Below, piece after piece: positions 34,669 through 42,631 of a DNA stretch of 55,671 nt. Each line of letters starts with the position of its first letter. The first letter of the stretch is position 1. The notes beneath the pieces are model-generated. The model was not told the DNA's origin and ran no database searches. It saw nothing but the letters and a program-made list of their open reading frames with translations. The translations under genes were made by a program, and so were the position numbers. Source of the DNA: a bacterium (GTDB lineage Bacteria; Oederibacteriota; CAKKQC01); assembly GCA_919901855.1 (NCBI GenBank), contig CAKKQC010000043.1, positions 1 through 55,671 on the forward strand, given 5' to 3'.

Positions 34669-35598
34669 CTACCGGCGCCCCAATGCAATCAACGCGACCC
34701 CCGTCACCGCCGCGACCGCCGCCAGGATGACGGCCGGGCCGATCCGGACCCGGTGCCGCCAGGCCGAGACCGGCAGGATCAGGAGCGGTGAGAGCGACAT
34801 CAGCGCCGTCACCAGTCCGGCCTCCAGATGCTTGATGGCGCCCACGAAGGCGAGCATGCCCAGCACCGGGCCCAGCGCGGTACCGAAGGCGACCCAGACG
34901 ACCGCCCGACGATCGGTCAACGACCGCATCAGGACGGGGTACCCGCCCCAGACAGCCGGCATGAGCCACAGGACCATCGAGGCGGAGACCACCCGAAGGC
35001 ACGAGGCGGCGATCGGGTGCATGCCGGGATCCATCCGGTACGCCTGCCGTGCGATCACGGAGGCCGCGCCAATGGCGATGGCTCCGCCCAAGGCGCCCGA
35101 GATTCCGCGCAGGGAAACCCGGCCGGGTTCCCGCGAGGCGGGATCACGACGGCTCTCCACCCAGATCGCCGTAAAGCTCGCCAGCAGGACGAGCGCCGCG
35201 CCCCCGAACTGGACGGGAGAAACCGTTTCGCCGAGGAAGATCCACGCCAGCAGGAAGGTGAAGACCGGACCCAACGCCAGAAGCTGAACCGTCCGCCGCG
35301 GCCCGAGCTGGACCAAGGCGTCGAAGATGACGAAGTCACCGATGCCGACGCCGACCACGCCGGAGGCCGCCATCACCAGGGAGGCCCGGAGAGGCGGAAC
35401 AGATACCCGGGATACGGCAAGAATGGCGAGCAGGATGGCTGATCCCAGAGCCGATCTCCAGAGGAGCGCGTGAAAGGCGCTGATCCTCCGTCCCGCCGCC
35501 GCGTGCGCGAATGGCGAAAGCCCCCAGAAGACGGCGACGGTGAGCGCGAGTGCCACCCCGAGGGAGGTGTTGATCGATTGGGGCGGGATGTCAGTCAT
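34669..35598 (-). CDS. EamA/DMT-family transporter
   Basis: 309 aa, about ten membrane spans in two EamA repeats (VALALTVAVFWGLSPFAHA; GALGGAIAIGAASVIARQAY). LGPVFTFLLAWIFLGE and MSLSPLLILPVSAWRHR are typical repeat ends. The ATG at 35598 overlaps the DUF4406 stop by 8 nt, so it is the last gene of a DegT-pdxJ-DUF4406-EamA operon. Probably exports or imports the metabolite handled by that operon. Confidence 0.8.
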   Translation of the reverse strand: MTDIPPQSINTSLGVALALTVAVFWGLSPFAHAAAGRRISAFHALLWRSALGSAILLAILAVSRVSVPPLRASLVMAASGVVGVGIGDFVIFDALVQLGPRRTVQLLALGPVFTFLLAWIFLGETVSPVQFGGAALVLLASFTAIWVESRRDPASREPGRVSLRGISGALGGAIAIGAASVIARQAYRMDPGMHPIAASCLRVVSASMVLWLMPAVWGGYPVLMRSLTDRRAVVWVAFGTALGPVLGMLAFVGAIKHLEAGLVTALMSLSPLLILPVSAWRHRVRIGPAVILAAVAAVTGVALIALGRR

Positions 35599-35950
35599 CC
35601 AGTCTGGGAAGCTCGCTGACATCGCGATACACCGGCTTGCCCAACTGCTTGGCGAAGTCGTACTCGCGGTCCGCACCGGGCGAACGGTCGTACAGGAGGA
35701 GGGCATCGCACCTTGGGATCATGGCCAGCGTGTACTGCATGAGGGGTTCGTAGCCGAAAAGGCCCTGAGTATCGCCGTGAACGTAGAACTCCCGCACCAG
35801 CACGTGCGGCACGATCGGGTAATAGCCCTTCTCGAAAACCGCACGCCCGACGTCTATGGCTCTCTGGATGTTCCTCGCCTCGCCCTCCGGAGTTGGCGCC
35901 GAATATGGCCCGGTCACGAAGATGAAAGGACGTTTGCTCGCCGCTCCCAT
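35591..35950 (-). CDS. DUF4406-like/nucleoside 2-deoxyribosyltransferase-fold protein
   Basis: 119 aa. FIFVTGPYSAPTPEGEARNI (N-terminal strand and loop), GYYPIVPHVLVREFYVHGD, then MIPRCDALLLYDRSPGADRE (putative catalytic Glu and Asp). This Rossmann-like fold occurs in nucleoside deoxyribosyltransferases and DUF1937/DUF4406 proteins. Only 4 nt separate it from pdxJ. A truncated duplicate is at 24161-24364. Function in this operon unknown. Confidence 0.65.
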   Translation of the reverse strand: MGAASKRPFIFVTGPYSAPTPEGEARNIQRAIDVGRAVFEKGYYPIVPHVLVREFYVHGDTQGLFGYEPLMQYTLAMIPRCDALLLYDRSPGADREYDFAKQLGKPVYRDVSELPRLDD

Positions 35951-35954
35951 GCCA

Positions 35955-36692
35955 CTACCTCTCTACTGACAGAATGTCGAGATACCGGCGAACGGCTTGC
36001 GCCATGCCGAACTCGAGCGCGTCGCTGACCAGCGCATGGCCGATCGAAACCTCGAGGATATCCGGCACGGCGGCCAGGAACCCGGGTAGGTTCTCGGTGT
36101 TGAGGTCATGCCCCGCGTTCACACCCAACCCCGCGGCCTGGGCGTTGCGCGCGGCCCCCGCGAAAATGGGCAGAACACGGTGGGCGTCGCTGCGGGCAAA
36201 TGCCTGAGCGTACGGCTCGGTGTAGAGCTCGACCCGGTCCGCGCCAAGAGCCTTGATCCGACTGCCATCCCATCCCTCGCCATCCACGAAAAGGCTGACC
36301 CGTATCCCCAGGGCCCGGCACTCGGCGATCACGGGCTTGAGCCGATCCTCGTTCGCCCGGATGTCCCAGCCGTGATCCGAAGTGCCCGCCCCAGGGTCAT
36401 CCGGAACAAGCGTGAACTGAGTGGGGCGGATCTCCCGCACGATCTCGAGTGCACCCGTGAATGGATTGCCCTCGATGTTGAACTCTGCCTTGGGCCACTT
36501 CCTCAGGAACGACGCCAGATCTGCCACGTCCGAGCGCCGGATATGTCTCTCGTCCGGCCGAGGATGAACCGTGATGCCGTGTGCCCCCGCCGCAAGGCAA
36601 ATCTCGGCGAACCGGACGACGTCCGGCATGCCGATGGGCCGGGTATTGCGGATCGTCGCCACTTTGTTGAGGTTGCAGCTAAGGTTGGTCAT
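35955..36692 (-). CDS. pdxJ: Pyridoxine 5'-phosphate synthase-like protein, copy 2
   Basis: 245 aa. Same motifs as copy 1 (NLNKVATIRNTR, GITVHPRPDERHI, FNIEGNP, GVNAGHDLN) and all catalytic positions kept. The substitutions are scattered (for example MPDVVRF for IPGVVRF, ARSDAHRVLPIFAGAA for VRGDAGRFLPMYAAAA). The ATG at 36692 has GGAG 5 nt upstream. DegT ends 18 nt before it and DUF4406 follows after 4 nt. I saw no pdxA or other B6 gene in the window. Confidence 0.8.
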   Translation of the reverse strand: MTNLSCNLNKVATIRNTRPIGMPDVVRFAEICLAAGAHGITVHPRPDERHIRRSDVADLASFLRKWPKAEFNIEGNPFTGALEIVREIRPTQFTLVPDDPGAGTSDHGWDIRANEDRLKPVIAECRALGIRVSLFVDGEGWDGSRIKALGADRVELYTEPYAQAFARSDAHRVLPIFAGAARNAQAAGLGVNAGHDLNTENLPGFLAAVPDILEVSIGHALVSDALEFGMAQAVRRYLDILSVER

Positions 36693-36710
36693 CCACTCTC
36701 CGCGGAGCAA

Positions 36711-37814
36711 CTACCGAAGGCTCTCCAAGGCCTTACCCCAGTAGTCGATGCCTCTCATGACATCCCAATGCCAGACCGCCACGATCTCATCCTCCGCCCG
36801 TTTGGCCATGGGAAACATGGTCTCGGTGGCGTATCTCCTGAAGAGCCTTTCATCGTTCGCAATCGTCGTGTAGAACCTTGTGTCGAACGGGACGCCCTTC
36901 TCCTTCGCCATCCTGACGAATGCCTCCGTATGCTTCGCGTCGGAACCACCCCGTCTACATAGAAAGGCATACCTCATCTGGGCCCTGGAGCGTACGGGGG
37001 CGAACTGCTGAAGCGGGAACAGGCCGTCGAGCTTCACGATCTCCCGATCCAGGAACCGCATCACCTGTTCGCGCTTCTCGCCATTCTCGCGAAGGAGATC
37101 CAGTTGAGGCTCCAGCATTGCAGCCGCAAGCACGGACATTTGATAGTTGTCGCCTACAATCCCCAACCGGTTCACGCCACCACGAGGGTCGGATCCCCTG
37201 TTCACGATCGCATAGCATCTCTCATAGAGGTCCGGATCGGAAGTCGTCACCATCCCTCCCTGGCCGGACGTCATCAGCTTTACACCCCCAAAGCTGAAGA
37301 TGCCCACACTGCCCCAACTCCCAACGTGCTTGTCGCCATAGACGGCGCCGGCCGCCTGCGCACAATCCTCGATCAAGGCCACCTTGGCGTCCCTGCATAT
37401 CTCGCCAAGCTTGTCCAGTTCCGCAACCGCCCCGGCGATGTGTACCGCGATGACCGCCTTGACGCCGGAATCCAGCACCTTTCTGGTTTCCTCGGCCGAG
37501 ATGGTAGGGTTGTCACGACAAACATCCACGAAGACAGGAGTCGCGCCGACGTTCGCGACGCTCTTGGGCAGAGAGTAGAAGTTGTAGGCCGGCAAGACCA
37601 CCTTGTCTCCCGGGCCGATTCCCAGTCCGCGAAGGGCAACGTCAACGGCTACCGTGCCATTACAGATGGACACGCCGTACTCACAATCACGCGCACGCGC
37701 AAAGCGTTTCTCGAAGTCCCTGACGGACTCAGCCGTGTACCTCCACCAGGTATCCTTGTCGAAAACGTCTTGCACGGCCTTCAGGATGGAGTCCTTGTCT
37801 TCCGGCCCCTTCAT
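36711..37814 (-). CDS. DegT/DnrJ/EryC1-family PLP-dependent aminotransferase, copy 2
   Basis: 367 aa from the ATG at 37814 (TAGACT 7 nt upstream; alternative ATG at 37844). Amino-acid sequence identical to copy 1. Motifs include the PLP lysine in FSFGGVKLMTSGQGGM and the Asp in LIEDCAQAAG. It heads the four-gene operon. The near-perfect DNA identity with the other copy, against diverged neighbours, points to recent gene conversion. Confidence 0.85.
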   Translation of the reverse strand: MKGPEDKDSILKAVQDVFDKDTWWRYTAESVRDFEKRFARARDCEYGVSICNGTVAVDVALRGLGIGPGDKVVLPAYNFYSLPKSVANVGATPVFVDVCRDNPTISAEETRKVLDSGVKAVIAVHIAGAVAELDKLGEICRDAKVALIEDCAQAAGAVYGDKHVGSWGSVGIFSFGGVKLMTSGQGGMVTTSDPDLYERCYAIVNRGSDPRGGVNRLGIVGDNYQMSVLAAAMLEPQLDLLRENGEKREQVMRFLDREIVKLDGLFPLQQFAPVRSRAQMRYAFLCRRGGSDAKHTEAFVRMAKEKGVPFDTRFYTTIANDERLFRRYATETMFPMAKRAEDEIVAVWHWDVMRGIDYWGKALESLR

Positions 37815-37875
37815 GCGAATCAGTCTAGCAGAGCGATCCGCCATGCAGGACAGCTCCCGCGTTTCCCCCCGCGAG

Positions 37876-37889
37876 GCGATCGGGGCGGA
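37876..37889. repeat. Dispersed intergenic repeat copy (GCGATCGGGGCGGA)
   Basis: The first 14 nt of the 17-nt unit, at the distal end of the right duplicated block. The match to the 17-nt unit at 26313 ends here. Confidence 0.4.
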
Positions 37890-37896
37890 AGCCCCC

Positions 37897-38685
37897 CTAT
37901 GCTCGAAGGGCCGCGTACTCGTCGTAGGTGGAGTGGAACTTGAAGCCGATTTTCTCGTAGCATCGGATGGCCGCCATGTTCTGAGAATGGACGTTCAGCC
38001 CCACGTGCCTGGTCGTCTTCATCAGATCCTCGCAGAGCAAAGACGTCGCCTGGGCTCCCGCTCCACGGCCCCGATAGTCCGGATGGGTGGTGATGTTCCC
38101 GAGAACAGCAACGCCATACGGGGCGGAGTATACGTGCACCCCGGCAACGGCGATGATTCGATCATCGGCGAACAATCCGACGTACTTCCCCGTTTCCAGC
38201 ATTCTCCTGTCAAACCAGTTACCGGGATAGCCGGCCGAGTAGAGGGCAAAGAGCGGCTTCTCATCTTCAGGTCCAAGAAAGCGCGAGGTCGTCCCCGACA
38301 TAATCGGTACAACGCCGAAGTCAGGATTGGCGAGCCGCATCTTGTTGTGGCGGCCATGATGCTCAAGACGAAAACGCGGTCTCAGGACATCCTCCAACCC
38401 GGGTGAAAGGTGGCAGTAGAACCGGTCCGGCAGACTCGGAATCAGGTCGCACAGCAAGGCCCGGGCAGCACCCCTGTTGGCATCTTCCAGCGCCAGGATG
38501 ACCGGCAGATCAGTCCCGCAATAGACCAGCACCATCGCCGCGATCACGCCCGCCTCCTCCATTGCATACCAGGCAGTGTGCGACCAGAAGAACTCATCCA
38601 GGTCCCCGATCTCATACAGGTGGAGATACGTATCCTGCCGCATGAAGGCCTCTATCGTTGCCTTCTCAGTGATTGCTGTGATCAT
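37897..38685 (-). CDS. GNAT-family acetyltransferase with N-terminal extension
   Basis: 262 aa. An N-terminal ~120-residue domain (YLHLYEIGDLDEFFW, VYCGTDLPVILALE) precedes the C-terminal GNAT core: IIAVAGVHVYS, VLGNITTHPDYRGRGAGAQA (the acetyl-CoA loop RGRGAG) and GLNVHSQNMAAIRCYEKIGF. The two-lobed layout is seen in several small-molecule acetyltransferases. TAATAT ends 6 nt before the ATG at 38685, the clearest leaderless promoter of the window. Confidence 0.8.
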   Translation of the reverse strand: MITAITEKATIEAFMRQDTYLHLYEIGDLDEFFWSHTAWYAMEEAGVIAAMVLVYCGTDLPVILALEDANRGAARALLCDLIPSLPDRFYCHLSPGLEDVLRPRFRLEHHGRHNKMRLANPDFGVVPIMSGTTSRFLGPEDEKPLFALYSAGYPGNWFDRRMLETGKYVGLFADDRIIAVAGVHVYSAPYGVAVLGNITTHPDYRGRGAGAQATSLLCEDLMKTTRHVGLNVHSQNMAAIRCYEKIGFKFHSTYDEYAALRA

Positions 38686-38709
38686 GCGGCCATATTATCC
38701 CACCGCGAC

Positions 38710-38726
38710 GCGATCGGAACGGACGG
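38710..38726. repeat. Dispersed intergenic repeat copy (GCGATCGGAACGGACGG)
   Basis: Two mismatches to the 26313 and 40687 copies. It lies 25 nt upstream of the GNAT start. Flanking sequence also resembles 13066-13093. Confidence 0.4.
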
Positions 38727-38741
38727 GAAGGCTCACCAGCC

Positions 38742-39848
38742 TCAACGCGAGAGAGCATCCAGACGAGCGGCAACTGACGCGAGAGCTTCAGCATCCGCAT
38801 GTCGGAATACGAGATCGCCGGGACTGGGACGCGAATCCAGGGCGTGGCCGAGCCGCGGATAGTACCAGAAGGAGAGATTCGTCTTCTTCCAGACCATCCG
38901 ATTGAGCAGTTCCACGGCTCTCGCGTGGTAGGCGGGGGTCTGGTTGTCCCATTCCCCCTGGAAGATCGCCACCGGGATCGCCAGGTCCCGTATCTCCTCG
39001 GCCGCCCGGGGCAGGGCGGCTTCGTCACGGCGGTACTCGCGCATGGAGTCCCTGGGCGCGTCGACCACGATGTTCGAGAGCTGGGCTCCCAGGAACTCGT
39101 CCCGACTGACTGCCCCGTCACCGTCGAGATCCACCACGGACATCTGCGCTTTGAGGGCCACAGCGAGCGGAGCCGACCCGTTGAGTTCGGTGCCCGAGAT
39201 CCTCCCGTCATGGTCCGCATCGATCGCCTCGAATGCGGGTATCTGGCGGACGACGACCTGCTCGAAGAGGGTCGTATCCAACGAGGTAGCTCCGAAACCG
39301 ATGATGCCGACTCCGGAGACGGCCTTCTCGCGCCTGGCCACGTGGAGGGCCACGATGCCACCTTCGCTGTGGCCGAGCAGGAAGATGCCGGCCTTGGGGT
39401 ACCTCTTGGCGGACCAGCGCACGGCAGCTCGGGCGTCGTCCACAAAGAATGCGAGCGGATGGCTCGCGTAGTCCTTGAACGATTTCGTCTTCGCATAGGA
39501 TGGATCGGCCTGCAGTCGCACACGGGCCTCCCGCGAACGCTTGTTGTAACGGACGACGGTGAATCCGCGTTCCCGCAGCGCCGTGGAGAGATCGACGAAG
39601 AACCGGTTGACGATGCCCGGCTGCGACACACCCGACAGGTCCTCGTCCATGTCCTGGGGCCCGGAACCGTGGAGGAGGATGACAACCCGCTGGCCCGGCG
39701 CGGGCGGGGCGGGCTCTTCCGCACTCGCCGGGAGCACGATTCCGTCCGGTAGCCGCAATGAGAATCGCTCGACGCCGGCCCCCAACGCTGCCGATGTGCC
39801 CACAAGGGCCACCAGCACACTCGCCAGCGCTGCAACGCGGTGTCCCAT
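38742..39848 (-). CDS. Secreted alpha/beta hydrolase with two inserted EF-hands
   Basis: 368 aa. Signal peptide (~1-24). Oxyanion strand VVILLHGSGPQDMDE, nucleophile elbow LLGHSEGG (Ser161), late His in PRLGHALDSR. Between the elbow and the C-terminal strands, in the lid position, are two complete EF-hand calcium loops, DADHDGRISGTE (210-221) and DLDGDGAVSRDE (240-251). Both keep all canonical ligands. Calcium probably orders the lid outside the cell. GGGAGGT precedes the ATG at 39848. Substrate unknown. Confidence 0.8.
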   Translation of the reverse strand: MGHRVAALASVLVALVGTSAALGAGVERFSLRLPDGIVLPASAEEPAPPAPGQRVVILLHGSGPQDMDEDLSGVSQPGIVNRFFVDLSTALRERGFTVVRYNKRSREARVRLQADPSYAKTKSFKDYASHPLAFFVDDARAAVRWSAKRYPKAGIFLLGHSEGGIVALHVARREKAVSGVGIIGFGATSLDTTLFEQVVVRQIPAFEAIDADHDGRISGTELNGSAPLAVALKAQMSVVDLDGDGAVSRDEFLGAQLSNIVVDAPRDSMREYRRDEAALPRAAEEIRDLAIPVAIFQGEWDNQTPAYHARAVELLNRMVWKKTNLSFWYYPRLGHALDSRPSPGDLVFRHADAEALASVAARLDALSR

Positions 39849-39862
39849 CGATACCTCCCCCC

Positions 39863-40648
39863 TTACTCGCCAGCCAGGCTCTTCCAGAACACGAGGAGCT
39901 CCGGATCGTCCACCCGGTCCTTCGAGTTCGCCACTGCGAAGGCGATCTGCCACTTCTGCCAGGGGCCGAAGAAGACCCGGTCGAAGAGCTCCTCGTAGTG
40001 CTGCATCCTCCCAGCGAGATCCCTGCTGTCCGTGTATCCCTGGAACGCCGCCAGGAAGGGCTTGTCGTGCTCCTCGAGGTACCGGATCGCGACCTTCTCG
40101 CCGCGCCAGGGGACGTCCCGGAAATCGAAGTACTCGAGCAGGATGTCCATCACGCTGTAGAGCAGGCGCACTTCGAGAGCCTGACGGTAGAGGGCGTCCC
40201 CGTGGCGGAAGAAGCGCGTGTTGGCGAGGTAGTTGTAGTTGATCTTGCTCCAGCCCGCCCGCTTTTCGTGATCGGCGATGACCTGCCGTGGCTGATGGGA
40301 TCGGATCCACTCCTTGAGCGTCAGGAGGACGCCTTCGGGGTCGTACTCGATGCGCCCCTTGGAGAGCCACTCCACGACCATCCCCTCGAACCCGGTCGCG
40401 GACACCTCGGCCTTGCCGGTGAGACCCTTCATGAAGTCTAGGTCGAATGCGAAGATGTCCGCAAAGCGGCCGGCCACCGTGGTGAAGACGGACATCAGGC
40501 CTTCGGGATTGCGGTCGAGCACGACCACGAGATCCAGATCGCTGACCGGGTTCAGGCCGGTCGCCGTGGAACCCATGGTGAAGATGCCCTTCACGCGGAG
40601 GGAAGCCTTGAGCCGTTCCAGGAGATCCTCGAGCGACTGCTCGCGCAT
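39863..40648 (-). CDS. Nucleotidyltransferase-domain protein
   Basis: 261 aa. IFTMGSTATGLNPVSDLDLV near residue 25 is the nucleotidyltransferase GS...D.D motif, with AFDLDFMKG as the likely third carboxylate strand. The rest is helical (YNYLANTRFFRHGDALYRQA). CATAGT ends 6 nt before the ATG at 40648. The acceptor is unknown. It is 14 nt upstream of the EF-hand hydrolase on the same strand. Confidence 0.7.
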   Translation of the reverse strand: MREQSLEDLLERLKASLRVKGIFTMGSTATGLNPVSDLDLVVVLDRNPEGLMSVFTTVAGRFADIFAFDLDFMKGLTGKAEVSATGFEGMVVEWLSKGRIEYDPEGVLLTLKEWIRSHQPRQVIADHEKRAGWSKINYNYLANTRFFRHGDALYRQALEVRLLYSVMDILLEYFDFRDVPWRGEKVAIRYLEEHDKPFLAAFQGYTDSRDLAGRMQHYEELFDRVFFGPWQKWQIAFAVANSKDRVDDPELLVFWKSLAGE

Positions 40649-40686
40649 GAAGCTACTATGCCACAATCCCCCCGTGTCCACAGGAC

Positions 40687-40703
40687 GCGATCGGGGCGGA
40701 CGG
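40687..40703. repeat. Dispersed intergenic repeat copy (GCGATCGGGGCGGACGG)
   Basis: Exact match to 26313-26329. It lies in the spacer between two divergent genes (40648 and 40753). Confidence 0.45.
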
Positions 40704-40752
40704 TCTGCTCCACCTCCGTGCATCCATCAAGTGTGAGAGAATTGCGTTTGGC

Positions 40753-41484
40753 ATGTGGGACACGGTCTACGGAGTCGACTTCTCGGCAATCTACGACCGG
40801 AAATGGGTTGGCTGGACCGACCGCACGTGGCCGGCCATCCTCGCCATGGTGAAGGAACGCAATCCGGAAGCCCGAACCTGGCTGGACTTGTGTTGCGGTA
40901 CCGGCCGGCTTCTGAAGCGCGCCTCCCTGGCAGGTTACGAAGTGACTGGGGTCGACCGATCCCCCCACCAACTGCGACATGCCCGAAGGAACGCACCAGA
41001 CGTACGGTTGGTCAGAGCCGACATCCGGAGGTACACACTCGGGCGCCGTTTCGACGTTGTCACCTGCATGTTCGACAGCATCAACTACCTCATTGGGAGG
41101 TCCGATTGGATACGGGCCCTGCGAAACGCCCGGAACCATCTGGGACCGGACGGCATCTTCATCTTCGACGTGAACACGCCATACGGCCATCGCCGACATT
41201 GGTGCAGTACGGGAGTCGTCCGGGACTCCTCGTCTTTCACGACGATGGAGACCTCGTATGACCCGGGCAAGGGACTGGCCAGAGCCAGGATCTCGGGGTT
41301 CAGGAAGATGCGCCGGCAGTGGCATCAGTTCGACGAAATGCACGTTCAGCGCTCCTGGCCCGATTCGACCCTTGGGGCGATGATACGAACGGCCGGGATG
41401 ACGTTCCGGAGGTACGGGAGCCCACCCTTCAAGCCGCCCAGCCCAAGCTCAAGCCGCATCTTCTATGTCTGCAGGCTTGGCTAA
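40753..41484 (+). CDS. SAM-dependent methyltransferase (class I)
   Basis: 243 aa. WLDLCCGTGRLLKRASLAG (motif I), VTGVDRSPHQL, VRADIRRYTL, FDVVTCMFDSINYL and LGPDGIFIFDVNTP define a class I methyltransferase of the same general group as those at 13958, 21765 and 29195. No clear ribosome-binding site precedes the ATG. It converges on the APH gene at 41522-42511, another methyltransferase-APH neighbourhood. Confidence 0.8.
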   Translation: MWDTVYGVDFSAIYDRKWVGWTDRTWPAILAMVKERNPEARTWLDLCCGTGRLLKRASLAGYEVTGVDRSPHQLRHARRNAPDVRLVRADIRRYTLGRRFDVVTCMFDSINYLIGRSDWIRALRNARNHLGPDGIFIFDVNTPYGHRRHWCSTGVVRDSSSFTTMETSYDPGKGLARARISGFRKMRRQWHQFDEMHVQRSWPDSTLGAMIRTAGMTFRRYGSPPFKPPSPSSSRIFYVCRLG

Positions 41485-41521
41485 TGGACGTGACCCCAGC
41501 GGACAGACGGGGCGCGAGGAG

Positions 41522-42511
41522 CTACAAACCGCGGGCCAGGTACTTCCTGAGCTGTCTTTCGACGGTCGTCTGATAGCTGCCCCCCATATTGTTCGCGAGC
41601 CTCCAGTTCAGGAGCATCAAGCACCGGCCGGCCATCATGGCGTCCAGGTGTGTGGCGGCATCCCGCGGCCAGGGGGCAATCGTCGCGTAGCCCTCCATAT
41701 AGGAGCGGATGAATCCCCTGCGCCTCCCGTCGTGCGGCAGTTCGTTGAACGTCGTGGCGATATCCTGGATTGGATACCCCCATGCCAGGTCTTCGAAGTC
41801 GATCAGGTGCATTCTTCCCCGGCACATTCTGACGTTGTAGAAGTGCAGGTCGTTGTGGAGCACGCGAAGCCCGTCACGATCGGCGAACATGGCATCGAGG
41901 TGGCGCTGAACGGCCCGCGTCGCCCGATGAAACAATCGTCTCTGATCTGGTGAGATCTCGTCTCCGAAAGCCGCATCGAAGAGGACAATCGGCTCAACCA
42001 TCGGGAACTTCTTGTCGGAGTACGTGAAGACGCGGTCCAGCTTCCTGATCCGGAATCCTCTTGGGGGACGGAAATGCATGGCGTGGACATGGAGACTCGC
42101 CGTGCAGGCACCAAGCATATGCATGGTTTCGTCCGTGATATCGCTTCCGACTTCGGTTCCGGCAATCCACCGAAACAAGACAGAGGGCCTCGACTCTCCG
42201 GTGCCGGGCATCCGTACAGCCGAAACCGGCCGCCCGTTCCGGGCCCTCAACGGTTCCGGAACACGAAGACCGGCGTGCTGACGGACGAACTCGAGAAAGG
42301 CTATTTCCGACCGTACCTCGTCGATCCCGTGGCATTCGATCGGGCTGGTGATTCTCAGCGCATACTTCCCGCCGTCCTTGGCGTCAACGCGGAATAGGTG
42401 GTTGCTATGGTTCGCAAGAAAGGCTACACGCTTGATCGCCACGGGGTATGCCCCGAGCGCCTTCCGCGCCAATTCCAGCAGGATGGCAACACCTTGGCCT
42501 GCGTTTGACAT
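41522..42511 (-). CDS. APH-family phosphotransferase
   Basis: 329 aa from the ATG at 42511, where TATCGT ends 7 nt upstream; a GTG at 42520 is less likely. YALRITSP has Arg at the usual ATP Lys position. The catalytic loop is VLHNDLHFYNVRM (HND for HGD) and the metal motif HLIDFEDLAWGY. Overall layout is of homoserine-kinase-II/spectinomycin-phosphotransferase-like proteins. Confidence 0.8.
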   Translation of the reverse strand: MSNAGQGVAILLELARKALGAYPVAIKRVAFLANHSNHLFRVDAKDGGKYALRITSPIECHGIDEVRSEIAFLEFVRQHAGLRVPEPLRARNGRPVSAVRMPGTGESRPSVLFRWIAGTEVGSDITDETMHMLGACTASLHVHAMHFRPPRGFRIRKLDRVFTYSDKKFPMVEPIVLFDAAFGDEISPDQRRLFHRATRAVQRHLDAMFADRDGLRVLHNDLHFYNVRMCRGRMHLIDFEDLAWGYPIQDIATTFNELPHDGRRRGFIRSYMEGYATIAPWPRDAATHLDAMMAGRCLMLLNWRLANNMGGSYQTTVERQLRKYLARGL

Positions 42512-42631
42512 CAGGGGCACGATACCACGAGCGGACGAAAGGTCACGGAAGGACCGGGGACCTCGATCCCCGAGTTCCTCGACTTCTCACATACGTCCCC
42601 CTGCCCACAAAGGCTGAACTGATCTTCTGCA

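Larger units (their letters stand above)
35823..37889. repeat. Duplicated block, right copy (DUF4406-pdxJ-DegT)
   Basis: Partner of 24237-26326. Here the operon continues intact into DUF4406 and an EamA transporter, so this is probably the ancestral arrangement and the left block the derived, truncated copy. Confidence 0.8.
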
